Origin: Lactarius indigo
Lineage: Eukaryota; Basidiomycota; Agaricomycetes; Russulales; Russulaceae
NCBI GenBank assembly: GCA_025766275.1
Contig: JAFKAC010000143.1
Location: 1 to 64,000, forward strand
Direction: 5' to 3'
Length of the DNA stretch: 64,000 bases
The notes beneath the pieces were generated by a model. That model ran no database searches and was not told the origin of the DNA. It was given only the letters and a program-made list of their open reading frames with translations. Each line of letters starts with the position of its first letter. Position 1 is the stretch's first letter. This document shows, in pieces, positions 23,882 through 34,165 of the stretch. The position numbers and the translations under genes were made by a program.

Positions 23882-26690
23882 ATGAACGCTCATCTCCATC
23901 ACGCTCGTCTCGCTCCGATCCCCCCACCGGCCACCTCAACGACCACCCATCGGCGCAACCCCTTATCTAACGCTATCAATAACCACGTTCCTCCTGAGGT
24001 CCCACCAAAGCCAGCGACCTATGAAAAGAAACCATCACCCCCCTTGCCTCGCCAGAATGCCAAAGTTCAGCCCCCTTCGCCACCCCAAGTCATCCAAGAC
24101 AAGACAGGTTCTCTGCGATATCAAAGAATGTCTTTCCTCGGAGAGGTCAGCACCTACTTCTCTCGGAACTCTCTGTTTCTTACCTACCCTAACCTTACAG
24201 GGCGGTTTCGCTCGAGTATATCAAGTTAGAGATTCCCGCGATAACTACCTTGCCTGTAAGGTCGTGACGAAAAGCTCGCTCAAGACCAAGAAAGCTAAAA
24301 CCAAGGTGCGTGCTCACTTTACCCAGATCGTTCTCCGATACTAAACACGTTCCAGCTTTACGCAGAAATCAAAATCCACAAGGCGTTAGACCACCCCAAC
24401 ATCGTCCAGTTCATAGATTGCTTTGAGGATGACGAGAACGTGTACATGACCCTTGAGCTTTGTCCTAGCGGCTCTCTAATGGGCATGCTCCACCGTCGTC
24501 GCGTATTCACAGAGCCAGAGGCACGGTTTTTCATGGTGCAACTCATTGGTGCCTGCCACTATATGCACACCCACCAGGTCATCCACCGTGACCTTAAGCT
24601 CGGCAATCTTTTCCTTGACGCGGACATGAACATCAAAGTTGGCGACTTTGGTCTGGCGGCGCTGATCGAGAGCCCCGGGGAGCGGAAGAAGACCATCTGC
24701 GGCACGCCCAACTATATTGCGCCTGAGGTATTGTTCGACACCGCGAACGGACACAGTTTTGAGGTCGATATCTGGTCGATCGGTGTCATTCTCTACACAT
24801 TCGTCGTCGGCCGTCCTCCCTTCCAGACTAAAGACGTCAAAGAGGTGTATCAGTAAGTTTGCAGGTATTTTTACTGACAGGTTAACCTCAACTCTGCACA
24901 GGCGTATCCGCGACAACCAATATGAGTTCCCTTCACACCGAGATGTATCACTCGACGCCCGTGAACTGGTGCAGCAGATACTCACACCCAACCCCCAAGA
25001 GCGACCGTCGTTGCACGACATCGTTGACCACGCGTTCTTTACCCGCGGTATCGTTCCTGGATACATACCCGTGTCCGCGCGGGACATGCCCCCCGACTTC
25101 CGACACCTCTCTCCCCTCGTCTCACAAGCAAATCTCGCCCGCTTGCGGCAGGCGTGCCAACTCGACGGGGAGGTCGATCCAGCCACGTCGCGTGACATGG
25201 AACCCCCCGCCCCGAGCGCAAGTAGCGCGAGCAGTCTTGCGCAGCAGGAGCGTGAATTCCGGAATGCAGTGCAGCCCGGGAGCCCGATCTCCGCTTTGCT
25301 CAGCTCTGCACGTCAGCCGCTCATGGTGGCGTCCGGCGGCGTTGGTGTCGCGCGCGGAGAACCGACACTTCTCCGTAAATTGCAAGCCGCAAAGAAAGAG
25401 GCAGTCAAGTCGCCTGCCAAGACCCAGAAGGCCACAAGACTGCAGGGGATCACGGAGGAGGGCGGTGCTGCGTACGAAATGCAGGGGGAGGAAGCGCGGA
25501 CGAAAGAGCTACAAAGTCAGAAGGCCAGGATCGTCGCGCAGATGGTGCCTGCGCAGGTCCCACGTTCCACCACCGAGTCCCCATTCGAGGATGCGGAGAA
25601 CGTGCCTGCACCGGCTCTGGAGACAGCACAAGGCGAGCGACGTGTCCGAGTACGCATGAAGGAGACCCAGGCAGTTCTCGGTGAGGCCGCCTACTCACGC
25701 ATTTCTGGACTGGGGCTGATGGGCTATCTTTGATGCAGGATCATCAGGTGGCGCCGTCGCTACCGCACCAACACCAGCCGCTCCCAAGGTGAATGGGTTT
25801 GATGCTGCGGCGGAGACCCTCTGCGCCGCATTCGATGCGTTCTCACAGGGCCTGCTTTTCCGTGACCCAAGCGACGATGTAGACTTGCCGGAAGAGCGGG
25901 TATTCATTGCATCCTGGGTCGACTACTGTAACAAATATGGTATGGGTTACGCCCTCACGGATGGCTCGGTCGGCGTGCACTTCAATGACAGCACGACGCT
26001 CGTCCTCGCCGCCGACAAGCAGTACGTCAATTCTAGTTCTTTCCTTTGTACGGCGTATTGATCCATTATGGCAGGCACTTCGATTACATTTCGTCGCGCC
26101 GTCAAGGAACGGTGTATGTGCGCAGGAACCACACGGTCGCGGACTACCCAGAGGAGTTGAAGAGTAAGGTGTACCTCCTGAAACACTTTGAGGGGTACAT
26201 CATGGGTAAATTATATGGCGATTACGAGTACACATTTACGGACCTGCAACGTACCAAGTGCATGCATTTCGTGCAAAAGTACCTTCGAATGAAGCATGTG
26301 ATTGTATTCAAGCTAAGCCACGACGTCCTCCAGGTGCGCGCTTTCCTTACTACTGGCCGTACGGGAACACGCAACTAACGCGACTATCAGTTTAATTTTT
26401 ACGATCACTCGAAGATCATTCTGTCGGCGCAAGGTCTCGCGATCGCGCATATCGATAAGAATTACGTGCTAACGCGCTGGACGCTGAGCCAAGTGATGGC
26501 GCAGGCGCTCGTGCCACCGTCGTCGGACGCGGAGCAGGCCAAGTTCGCACAGCGATTGCTGGATAAGCTGAGGTACTGCAAGGAGGTACTGTTGTCGATC
26601 CGCAACGCGAGCGCCAGTGCAAGCAGCGGAGGTGGCAGCGAAAACGGTGGTGGGGTCAGCACAAAGGCTTCGAAGGCATCCCTGAGGTAG
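23882..26690 (+). CDS. PLK1: Polo-like kinase
   Basis: A mitotic Ser/Thr kinase (Plo1/Cdc5/PLK1 orthologue type) acting at spindle poles, kinetochores and the division site. Seven exons (23882-24145, 24201-24305, 24356-24852, 24902-25680, 25739-26021, 26075-26333, 26391-26690) give 828 aa. Kinase domain about residues 83-345: [11 protein letters not shown] glycine loop, Lys108 in [16 protein letters not shown] with Asp202, DFG with Asp220, and the activation loop [15 protein letters not shown] with Thr236. A disordered linker of about 230 residues follows. Polo boxes: [20 protein letters not shown] with Trp608, and YDHSKIIL with His735 and Lys737, matching the phosphopeptide-pincer residues of the family. 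All key residues are present and no frame break is seen. The C-terminal tail is Ser/Gly rich. Confidence 0.95.
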
Positions 26691-26699
26691 AGACAGGAA

Positions 26700-27220
26700 T
26701 GAGACGCCGTCGCAGGTCTCAGGCGCGATGAGTCTGAGCCCCCCCACTCAATTCGAGCGTTCGTTTCCCATCCGCTTTTCTCTCTCTCACTTTCTTTTTA
26801 CTCTCAGCACTGCATTGCCCGCATACATTCGATAGCAAAGATGTACGATCTAATAGGCCCTTCCGATCTGCATGATCCACGTTACCACTATATCCACCCA
26901 ATCCCACACACATTTTTTCTGTCACTTACCTCCTCCTCCCCTTTCTCTGGCATTGGCACAGCGATACATACTTTCTTGGTTCGGTCCGTTTGGAAAGGGT
27001 CATTTATGGACCGCTCATTTTTTTGGAACAATTTCACATGTATTATACGTGAGCGAGTGTAGTGAGCTGTCACTGTATCACCGCCGGCACTCAACGGGTC
27101 GAAAGTAAGGTCGAAAGCGTACTGCACGTTCCTAGTTGCGGCCGCGTGAGACCCTGCGTCATATGACTCTATTATCAGTGTAGTGGTGATTCCCCGCTAC
27201 CCTCACTCTCTTATCGATCG
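26700..27220. other. Intergenic, Polo kinase to GTPase
   Basis: About 0.5 kb with no supported gene. It probably holds the kinase 3' UTR and the GTPase promoter. Confidence 0.45.
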
Positions 27221-27229
27221 AGCATCAAC

Positions 27230-30200
27230 ATGGGCAACACCCCAAGCCAAGTCTCAGCCTCCTTTGAAGCACGCCAGAAATACCGCTATTTTCGTATTCT
27301 CGTCATCGGTCGGGCCAATGCCGGCAAGACAACTCTCTTAAAGCGCGTTTGCAATACCACCGAGGAACCTTGCATTTATGATGAAAAGAGTAACAGTTTG
27401 GTGAGTTTCTTACTCAGTCATGGACGCAGTTCTCTAATCACCCAATGGAAATTCAGTTGGAGCCGACTTCGGAGGTGATTTCTGTGTTATGGCTGACTGA
27501 TCTCGACTATTTAACCTTGCTGCTAATCAGCGCGGCATCCACGACATCGATCGCCCATTCGCCTTTGCGAGCAATCCACAGTTCATCTTCCACGATTCTC
27601 CCGGGTTTGAGACAGGAGACGAGAGACAGCTGAAGAAAGTCCAGTCGTTCATCGAGGAGCGTGCTCGGGCCACGGAAGTAGACGATCAACTTCACGCCAT
27701 CTGGTCACTTTCACCGTCTCACTTTGTTGCTCTCCCTTATTTCTCGCACAGGTTCTGCTTTATACCGAATGAATCGAGATTCCTCCTGGATCTAGAAAAG
27801 AGGTTCTTCGATGAGCAACGAGCAGGAAATAGTTTGTTGACTCTCTATTTTCTGAACTTTCGCTAACATAAATGAAACTTTGTGCAGTTCCAGTGATCGC
27901 GATCTTCACGAAATTCGATCATCTGATAAGTCAAGTCTACGATATAGACTTGGATGACGACAAGAATCGCCAGGTGGCGGAGAATGTATTGAAGGACAAA
28001 CTCCGAGCACCGTTATTCAAGTATAAGTTTCCACCCAGAGCAGATGTATGCTTGGAAGGCGCGTCCATGGTATGCTTCCTGTAGTTCGTCGGTCTGTTGA
28101 CACGGTCGGGATACAGATATGCACAATGATGACGGGAACCACCAAGAGCAGGTGAAAGTACTGATCGAGAAGACAGCAGAGTCGCTCGACAATCTTGCAC
28201 TGAAGATATTGTTCGTTTCTGTGCAGCAGAACAACCTGGAACTGTGTGTCAAATATGCGGTGGAATAGTAGGCGTTTCCCTGAAAAACCTAATTGAATGT
28301 GCTCATTGACGTCCATTCCAGTGCGCCGAATCCTATGTCGAGCGCTTCCATGGTTGGTATTATCGTGTTGTTGGGCCAGATTTTTCCTACATTAATTGTA
28401 ACGGTCAAAGTGGGAATTGGCGATCAAATGTTTGTCATGGTTCCGCCATTCATATGTGAGTGAAAGCCGTGTTCGTTTGTTCTTTGTTGATTTATTATAC
28501 CAACAGTTCGGAGTGAGTACAACCGACAATCATGAGAGGTAAGAGGTTTATCTTTCTGGGTATTTTCTCATCTATTGACACACTATCACAAAGGATGAAT
28601 GCGGACTAACAAGGCAAAGGATCATGTACGAAGGATGCGATATTTTCTGACCAGAGACGGAGAATTGATGCGCTGTTTAGGACGTGAGAGAATGAATATT
28701 TTCAATGGACGAAAGCGATAACTGACATTTGTATGATAGTATGTAAGTTGCATTATCAAGAATGGTACTCAGAAAGATACGATCGTGGTGTAGGGACAGA
28801 CGGTAAGAAAGAAATGTAATACAAGGATGCGGAAGCTGAACATGATGATCTATACAGGAGGTAATTATAAATTACCCGTGATCCGACTGGAATACTGATG
28901 ATGGTGGCCTAAATCGTGTCCAGGTCGTGAGTCGCTCTCTCGGTTTTGTGCAAAATTCGCTCGACTGACGACGCCACCTGAAAACGTGTCCAGGGAGTGA
29001 GTCGCTCTCTCGGATTTGTGCAAAATTCGCTCGACTGACGACGCCACCTGAAAACGTGTCCAGGGAGTGAGTCGCTCTCTCAGTTTTGTGCAAAATTCCG
29101 CGACTGACGACGCCACCTGAAAACGTGTCCAGTCCGTGAGTCGCTCTCTCGGTTTTGTGCAAAATTCGCTCGACTGACGACGCCACCTGAAAACGTGTCC
29201 AGTCCGTGAGTCGCTCTCTCGGTTTTGTGCAATATTCGGCGACTGACCACGCCACCTGAAAACGTGTCCAGCGAGTGAGTCGCTCTCTCGGTTTTGTGCA
29301 AAATTCGCTCGACTGACCACGCCACCTGAAAACGTGTCCAGGTCGTGAGTCGCTCTCTCGGTTTTGTGCAAAATTCGGCGACTGACGACGCCACCTGAAA
29401 ACGTGTCCAGGTCGTGAGTCGCTCTCTCGGTTTTGTGCAAAATTCGGCGACTGACCACGCCACCTGAAAACGTGTCCAGTCCGTGAGTCGTTCTCTCGGT
29501 TTTGTGCAAAATTCGCTCGACTGACGACGCCACCTGAAAACGTGTCCAGTCCGTGAGTCGCTCTCTCGGTTTTGTGCAAAATTCGGCGACTGACGACGCC
29601 ACCTGAAAACGTGTCCAGTCCGTGAGTCGCTCTCTCGGTTTTATGCAATATTCGGCGACTGACCACGCCACCTGAAAATGTGTCCAGCGAGTGAGTCGCT
29701 CTCTCGGATTTGTGCAAAATTCGCTCGACTGACGACGCCACCTGAAAACGTGTCCAGTTCGTGAGTCGCTCTCTCGGTTTTGTGCAAAATTCGCTCGACT
29801 GACGACGCCACCTGAAAACGTGTCCAGGTCGTGAGTCGCTCTCTCGGTTTTGTGCAAAATTCGGCGCGACTGACGACGCCACCTGAAAACGTGTCCAGGT
29901 CGTGAGTCGCTCTCTCGGTTTTGTGCAAAATTCGGCGACTGACGACGCCACCTGAAAACGTGTCCAGCTCGTGAGTCGCTCTCTCGGTTTTGTGCAAAAT
30001 TCGGCGCGACTGACCACGCCACCTGAAAACGTGTCCAGCTCGTGAGTCGCTCTCTCGGTTTTGTGCAAAATTCGGCGACTGACCACGCCACCTTAAAACG
30101 TGTCCAGCTCGTGAGTCGCTCTCTCGGTTTTGTGCAAAATTCGGCGACTGACCACGCCACCTGAAAACGTGTCCAGTCCGTGAGTCGCTCTCTCGGTTTT

Positions 30201-31681
30201 GTGCAAAATTCGGCGCGACTGACCACGCCACCTGAAAACGTGTCCAGGAAGTGAGTCGTTCTCTCGGTTTTGTGCAAAATTCGCTCGACTGACGACGCCA
30301 CCTGAAAACGTGTCCAGTTCGTGAGTCGCTCTCTCGGATTTGTGCAAAATTCGCTCGACTGACGACGCCACCTGAAAACGTGTCCAGGGAGTGAGTCGCT
30401 CTCTCGGATTTGTGCAAAATTCGCTCGACTGACGACGCCACCTGAAAACGTGTCCAGTTCGTGAGTCGCTCTCTCGGTTTTGTGCAAAATTCGCTCGACT
30501 GACGACGCCACCTGAAAACGTGTCCAGTTCGTGAGTCGCTCTCTCGGTTTTGTGCAAACTTCGGCGACTGACCAGGCCACCTGAAAACGTGTCCAGGAAG
30601 TGAGTCGTTCTCTCGGTTTTGTGCAAAATTCGCTCGACTGACGACGCCACCTGAAAACGTGTCCAGTCCGTGAGTCGCTCTCTCGGTTTTGTGCAAAATT
30701 CGCTCGACTGACGACGCCACCTGAAAACGTGTCCAGTCCGTGAGTCGCTCTCTCGGATTTGTGCAAAATTCGCTCGACTGACGACGCCACCTGAAAACGT
30801 GTCCAGGAAGTGAGTCGCTCTCTCGGTTTTGTGCAAAATTCGGCGACTGACCACGCCACCTGAAAACGTGTCCAGCGAGTGAGTCGCTCTCTCGGTTTTA
30901 TGCAAAATTCGCTCGACTGACCACGCCACCTGAAAATGTGTCCAGCTCGTGAGTCGCTCTCTCGGTTTTGTGCAAAATTCGGTGACTGACGACGCTACCT
31001 GAAAACGTGTCTAGGATGTGAGTCGCTCTCTCGGTTTTGTGCAATATTCGGTGACTGACAACCCAACCTCAAATCCCGTCCAGGCTGTGAGGCGCTCTCT
31101 CCCTTTTGTGCAGAACTTTATGACTGATAAGCTGACCTTAAACGTCACTAGCTTGTGGGTACCCTCCTCTTGTTCAGTTACAATCACGCTGATCCCGTCT
31201 GCCTTGAACTTTGTTCTTCCTTTACTCAGTCACACAACACCGGGGAAGTTTTGGCAATCGTGGAGAAAATGTCTGATGTTCGTCAACTTTTACCCCGCGT
31301 TACAGTAATAGATCCTAATTAAAATCAGATACCCTCCATTCCTGTGTTTTCTGGTTCGTTGGATTTCCTTCCCGTACTTATCGTGCTTCGAAGTCGCCGT
31401 TTATTTTTCGGTGTCACGCAGCACTCGTCATTTGTCTCGAAAATTCCTTTTGGTACCAATCCTCGTCCATCTCCTTTATCGACGCCTTTCGCAAGGCTTT
31501 TACAACATATACGGAAACTGGCACACAGGAGAAGGTCGAGATTGCCCTTAACGAACTAGGGGATTCGTCCGAACGAACCGCATTCATCGCCGCACTGTCT
31601 AAAATTCTTCTCAGTCATCGTCTTCGTAAGTTCGATTACCTTTTCTCGTACCAACTGCTTCTGATTATTATCGTTCGTTAA
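27230..31681 (+). CDS. Basidiomycete-type P-loop GTPase gene interrupted by the intron-like array
   Basis: The N-terminal G domain starts MGNTPSQVSASFEARQKYR. It shows G1 GRANAGKTT, G3 HDSPGFETGD and G4 TKFDHL, then RADVCLEG and ILFVSVQQNNLELCVKYA, a layout common in expanded agaricomycete GTPase families with a C-terminal membrane region. Exons include 27230-27400, a short one near 27457-27474, about 27531-27702, about 27752-27832 and about 27888-28070, then pieces to about 28460 including MVGIIVLLGQIFPTLIV (hydrophobic). After the tandem array (28913-31142), coding character resumes on the same strand: TGEVLAIVEKMSDVRQLLP (about 31233-31295), then ALVICLENSFWYQ and FIDAFRKAFTTYTETGTQEK, ILLSHRL (about 31426-31620), typical of the C-terminus of this family. 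The phase across the array was not resolved. The stop may be 31679-31681. Either one long gene containing the array or a split pseudogene is possible. Confidence 0.62.
28913..31142 (+). repeat. Tandem array of about 31 intron-like 69-71 bp units
   Basis: Each unit on the plus strand reads GTGAGTCGCTCTCTCGG, then TTTTGTGCAAAATTC, then a variable G(C/G)(T)CG segment, CTGACGACGCCACCTG and AAAACGTGTCCAG, followed by three variable bases before the next GTGAGT. The GT...AG part is 66, 67 or 68 nt. The piece between CAG and GTGAGT is always 3 nt; the trinucleotides seen are GTC, GGA, TCC, CGA, TTC, CTC, GAA and GAT, plus GCT and CTT in the two degenerate edge units. A CTGAC branch-site consensus lies about 25 nt before the AG in every unit. 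The edge units near 31016-31142 are diverged but keep the same signals. No copy of the trinucleotide is a stop codon. Long minus-strand open frames through the array are by-products of a stop-free unit. Confidence 0.9.
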
Positions 31682-31689
31682 GCCCATCC

Positions 31690-33170
31690 CATCCTGACAA
31701 CTCCGAACCTTTAAACTGAGCATTGATGCTCTCTTGGAACTTATTCCCATTTCTCTGACTGCTCTAAAATCTGTATTGTATGAAAACGTAGCAAAGACTC
31801 TACCAATCAGATCAATAGGCTGTCTGTACACTTGCTTAAGCATGGCTTTAAATGCGCGTACCTAAATGTACTAGAGAAACGATGCCAGGATCTGGTTCTC
31901 AGCTCTGCGCATCACGGAACCTGAAGCGGTCTGCATTGACCACATCGTTGCCAAAGACAATCTGGTGTAACAATGTGAAAACTAGAGGGTGTGGTACGCA
32001 GGCACGATCGCTTCGGGTGCACAGCTTGGAAGGGATATACGTCATGCTCCTGGCCAGGGCTCTGGCTGGGAGCGAGCGACAGCAGCGGGTCAGTGAGTCC
32101 CTTTTCAGTGTTCATTCGTACTGAGCTGGTGACGGTCCCACACAAAGTGAAGGTAGCGTCCGGCGACTGTCAGGTGTGACACTCGGCCAGCTCACCCTGC
32201 CAGCATCATCTCCAGTGCCTGGACATGTAATAGAAAATACCGGATGAGGCACGGGTGGTTGCTTACCGTGTTGGCAGATCGGACCAGCCACAGGTTGACG
32301 CACACCTGATGGAAGATGTACTTTCCTTTGCGTGGCAGCCCATGCACGTCACCCCTGTCGTTAAAATCGACGACGCAGTTCGGGACCGTCTCATAGCTGA
32401 TCGACCCGGGCCGCAGGTCCACCACTTATGTCGCGTGCACCACCGAACTGGAAGACCCGTCCTGGGGTTGCACTGGTGGGACATCAGCTACAGTCGCTCT
32501 GGGTCGTTGTCATGGACGACTGTGGGGCAGCGCTGGGTGGTTCTCTGCACCTGCATCTGCCACCGTTGCGGCAGGCGTGGTTTCCGGTCCTGCAGATGCG
32601 GGGACGTTGTTTTGAACGCATCTCGTGCGTTGGCCCCTGACCTATTTCCATATGCCTCGGGGTCACGGTCTTGGTCCTTCACTTCCGTCTCCACATCTAC
32701 CTCAGTGTGTGGCGATCTAAAATAGATCAGTGGGAACGTACGCGTATGAGCGTGCCAGTAGTAATAGTCGATGTCGCAAAATTCCGGACCGCCTTATAAT
32801 CGGTCCGACTTATAATTGCCCTTTTAAGGTGAATTATAAAGTGTTTTTGGCTTATATAAAGGTTTTAAAAACAAATTAGAAGGCGTTATTCATAATTATA
32901 AAATATTACGAGAAAGGTCTATTATTATATACAATTATAAGGGAACGTCACATGATTACAACGTGTTTACCAGCATGTCCCGCTCCACCTGCGACCACTG
33001 CTGGCGTCGAGATAGCATATATTCGATAAAAAAAAAAAAATGAGAAATTTTGCGAGTAAGGGAGCACGTACGTTGGCACTGTGTTTGGGGGCGTTGTTAC
33101 ATGTACGCAAACGCTCAAAACAACGCCACGTGCAGCACTCGAACATCTGAATCCATTGACAACTATCTGT
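31690..33170. other. Intergenic with a possible degraded gene trace
   Basis: On the minus strand, 32192-32700 has protein-like pieces (NCVVDFNDRGDVHGLPRKG, then YIFHQVCVNLWLVRSAN, and upstream VETEVKDQDRDPEAYG) in different frames without clear introns. This suggests a decayed gene or transposon fragment of unknown family. The rest of the stretch shows nothing recognisable except the AT-rich block at 32788-32945. Confidence 0.35.
32788..32945. mobile_element. AT-rich MITE-like block
   Basis: About 155 bp of very AT-rich DNA stand out from the surrounding roughly 50% GC sequence. Short imperfect terminal inverted repeats are visible: CCTTATAATCGG at the left (near 32793) against CAATTATAAGGG at the right (near 32931). 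An internal CGGACC...GGTCCG hairpin sits at the left end. No coding capacity. No target-site duplication was confirmed. Confidence 0.3.
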
Positions 33171-33177
33171 CATCATC

Positions 33178-33465
33178 ATGCATCCGACTACTTCCAACAA
33201 ACGAAAGAACGACCAGAATCTGACCAACCCACAGAAGCGCGTCAAGCCTGACGTCAGTAAGTACCCTTTGGCAGGGAGAGGATGCAGCTAAAAAAAAAAA
33301 AACTTACACTTAGAGTCTGGCCAAGTTGTTGATGCTGCTGTCGTGGCCGCCCCCTCGCTGGCGCCGTCTTCCCCTGCCCCTTCCATCGTCGTCGTCGCCC
33401 CCTCGCTGCCGCCTGACGATCCTTGTGGGTGTTCGTTTTGCGTTCGCAACCGTTCGCAGTACTGA
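33178..33465 (+). CDS. Small two-exon hypothetical protein, 76 aa
   Basis: Exon 1 (33178-33256) starts MHPTTSNKRKNDQNLTNPQK. A 57-nt intron (GTAAGT donor, poly-A tract, TTAG acceptor) joins in frame to exon 2 (33314-33465), which ends PCGCSFCVRNRSQY and stop. The N-terminus is basic, the middle Ala/Pro/Val rich, and the C-terminus has a CxCxxC cluster. No family recognised. The clean splice makes it more than a random frame, but it could be the remnant of a longer gene. Confidence 0.4.
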
Positions 33466-33469
33466 AAAA

Positions 33470-34160
33470 AAAACAATGTGAGTCTCCCTGCGCTGACATT
33501 GATATCTGGTTTTGATGTAGTCCTTGTGCGATCGTTGGTGCACTATCAGTCAACCAAGTGTTCGACCTACATATGCAGCGCTCGCGGGGGTCCAGAGGGG
33601 GCTGAAGGTGTGAGGTGGGGCTGATTTAGTAGGAACATATTATGTCTATAAACTTGAATCGTCGGCACGGAATACGCACGCGTTTACACCCTTATGTGCT
33701 TTCCGACTCCGGAGGGCAGGGAGCGGGGTGAACCTGTGCGATGCGTATTCTGGGTGTGCGTCATGCAGCCTTTGGGCACGTTGAGCACGGTGATGGTCAG
33801 CGAGGACCCCCGTTTGCAATAGATGCCAGCAGGCGCAAGGCGGTACCTTGTATCGCGTTCTACGTATGCATTTTGGGCTTCGGCTTACCGTCAGAGAAAC
33901 CTCTGGCGGCGGCTGGTCCCATGTTCGCTGTGGCAACTACTCATGTCGTTTCAATTGTTGTTAATGTCAGGGGGTTGTCAATGCAACTTCAATTCGGAAC
34001 AAGCAAACATCTGAAGCAACAACGAGCGCCTGCCACGACAAAGGCATCAGCCAGAGGGAAGATAAAACTCATAAATGTGTCTTACCCTGTGCATCAGTCC
34101 CAGACACTGATCAATCGGTAATCCCAAATAAGTCAAAATAAACCAGATGTAGAAACGCGA
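33470..34160. other. Intergenic, small gene to Plavaka transposase
   Basis: No supported gene. Open frames on both strands (for example 33741-34121 plus) lack splice or family support. The downstream end of the Plavaka-type element presumably lies here, but no terminal inverted repeat was identified. Confidence 0.4.
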
Positions 34161-34165
34161 ATACA

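Noticed and set aside
28865..30929. Very long minus-strand open frames (up to 664 codons) in all three frames
   Set aside because: They are a by-product of a 69-71 bp repeat lacking stop codons on that strand. Unit-length changes shuffle the frame, giving the same three peptide phrases over and over; there is no start, domain or splice support.
28913..31142. CRISPR-like array
   Set aside because: Units are contiguous with only three variable bases and no spacers, the organism is a fungus and no cas genes are present.
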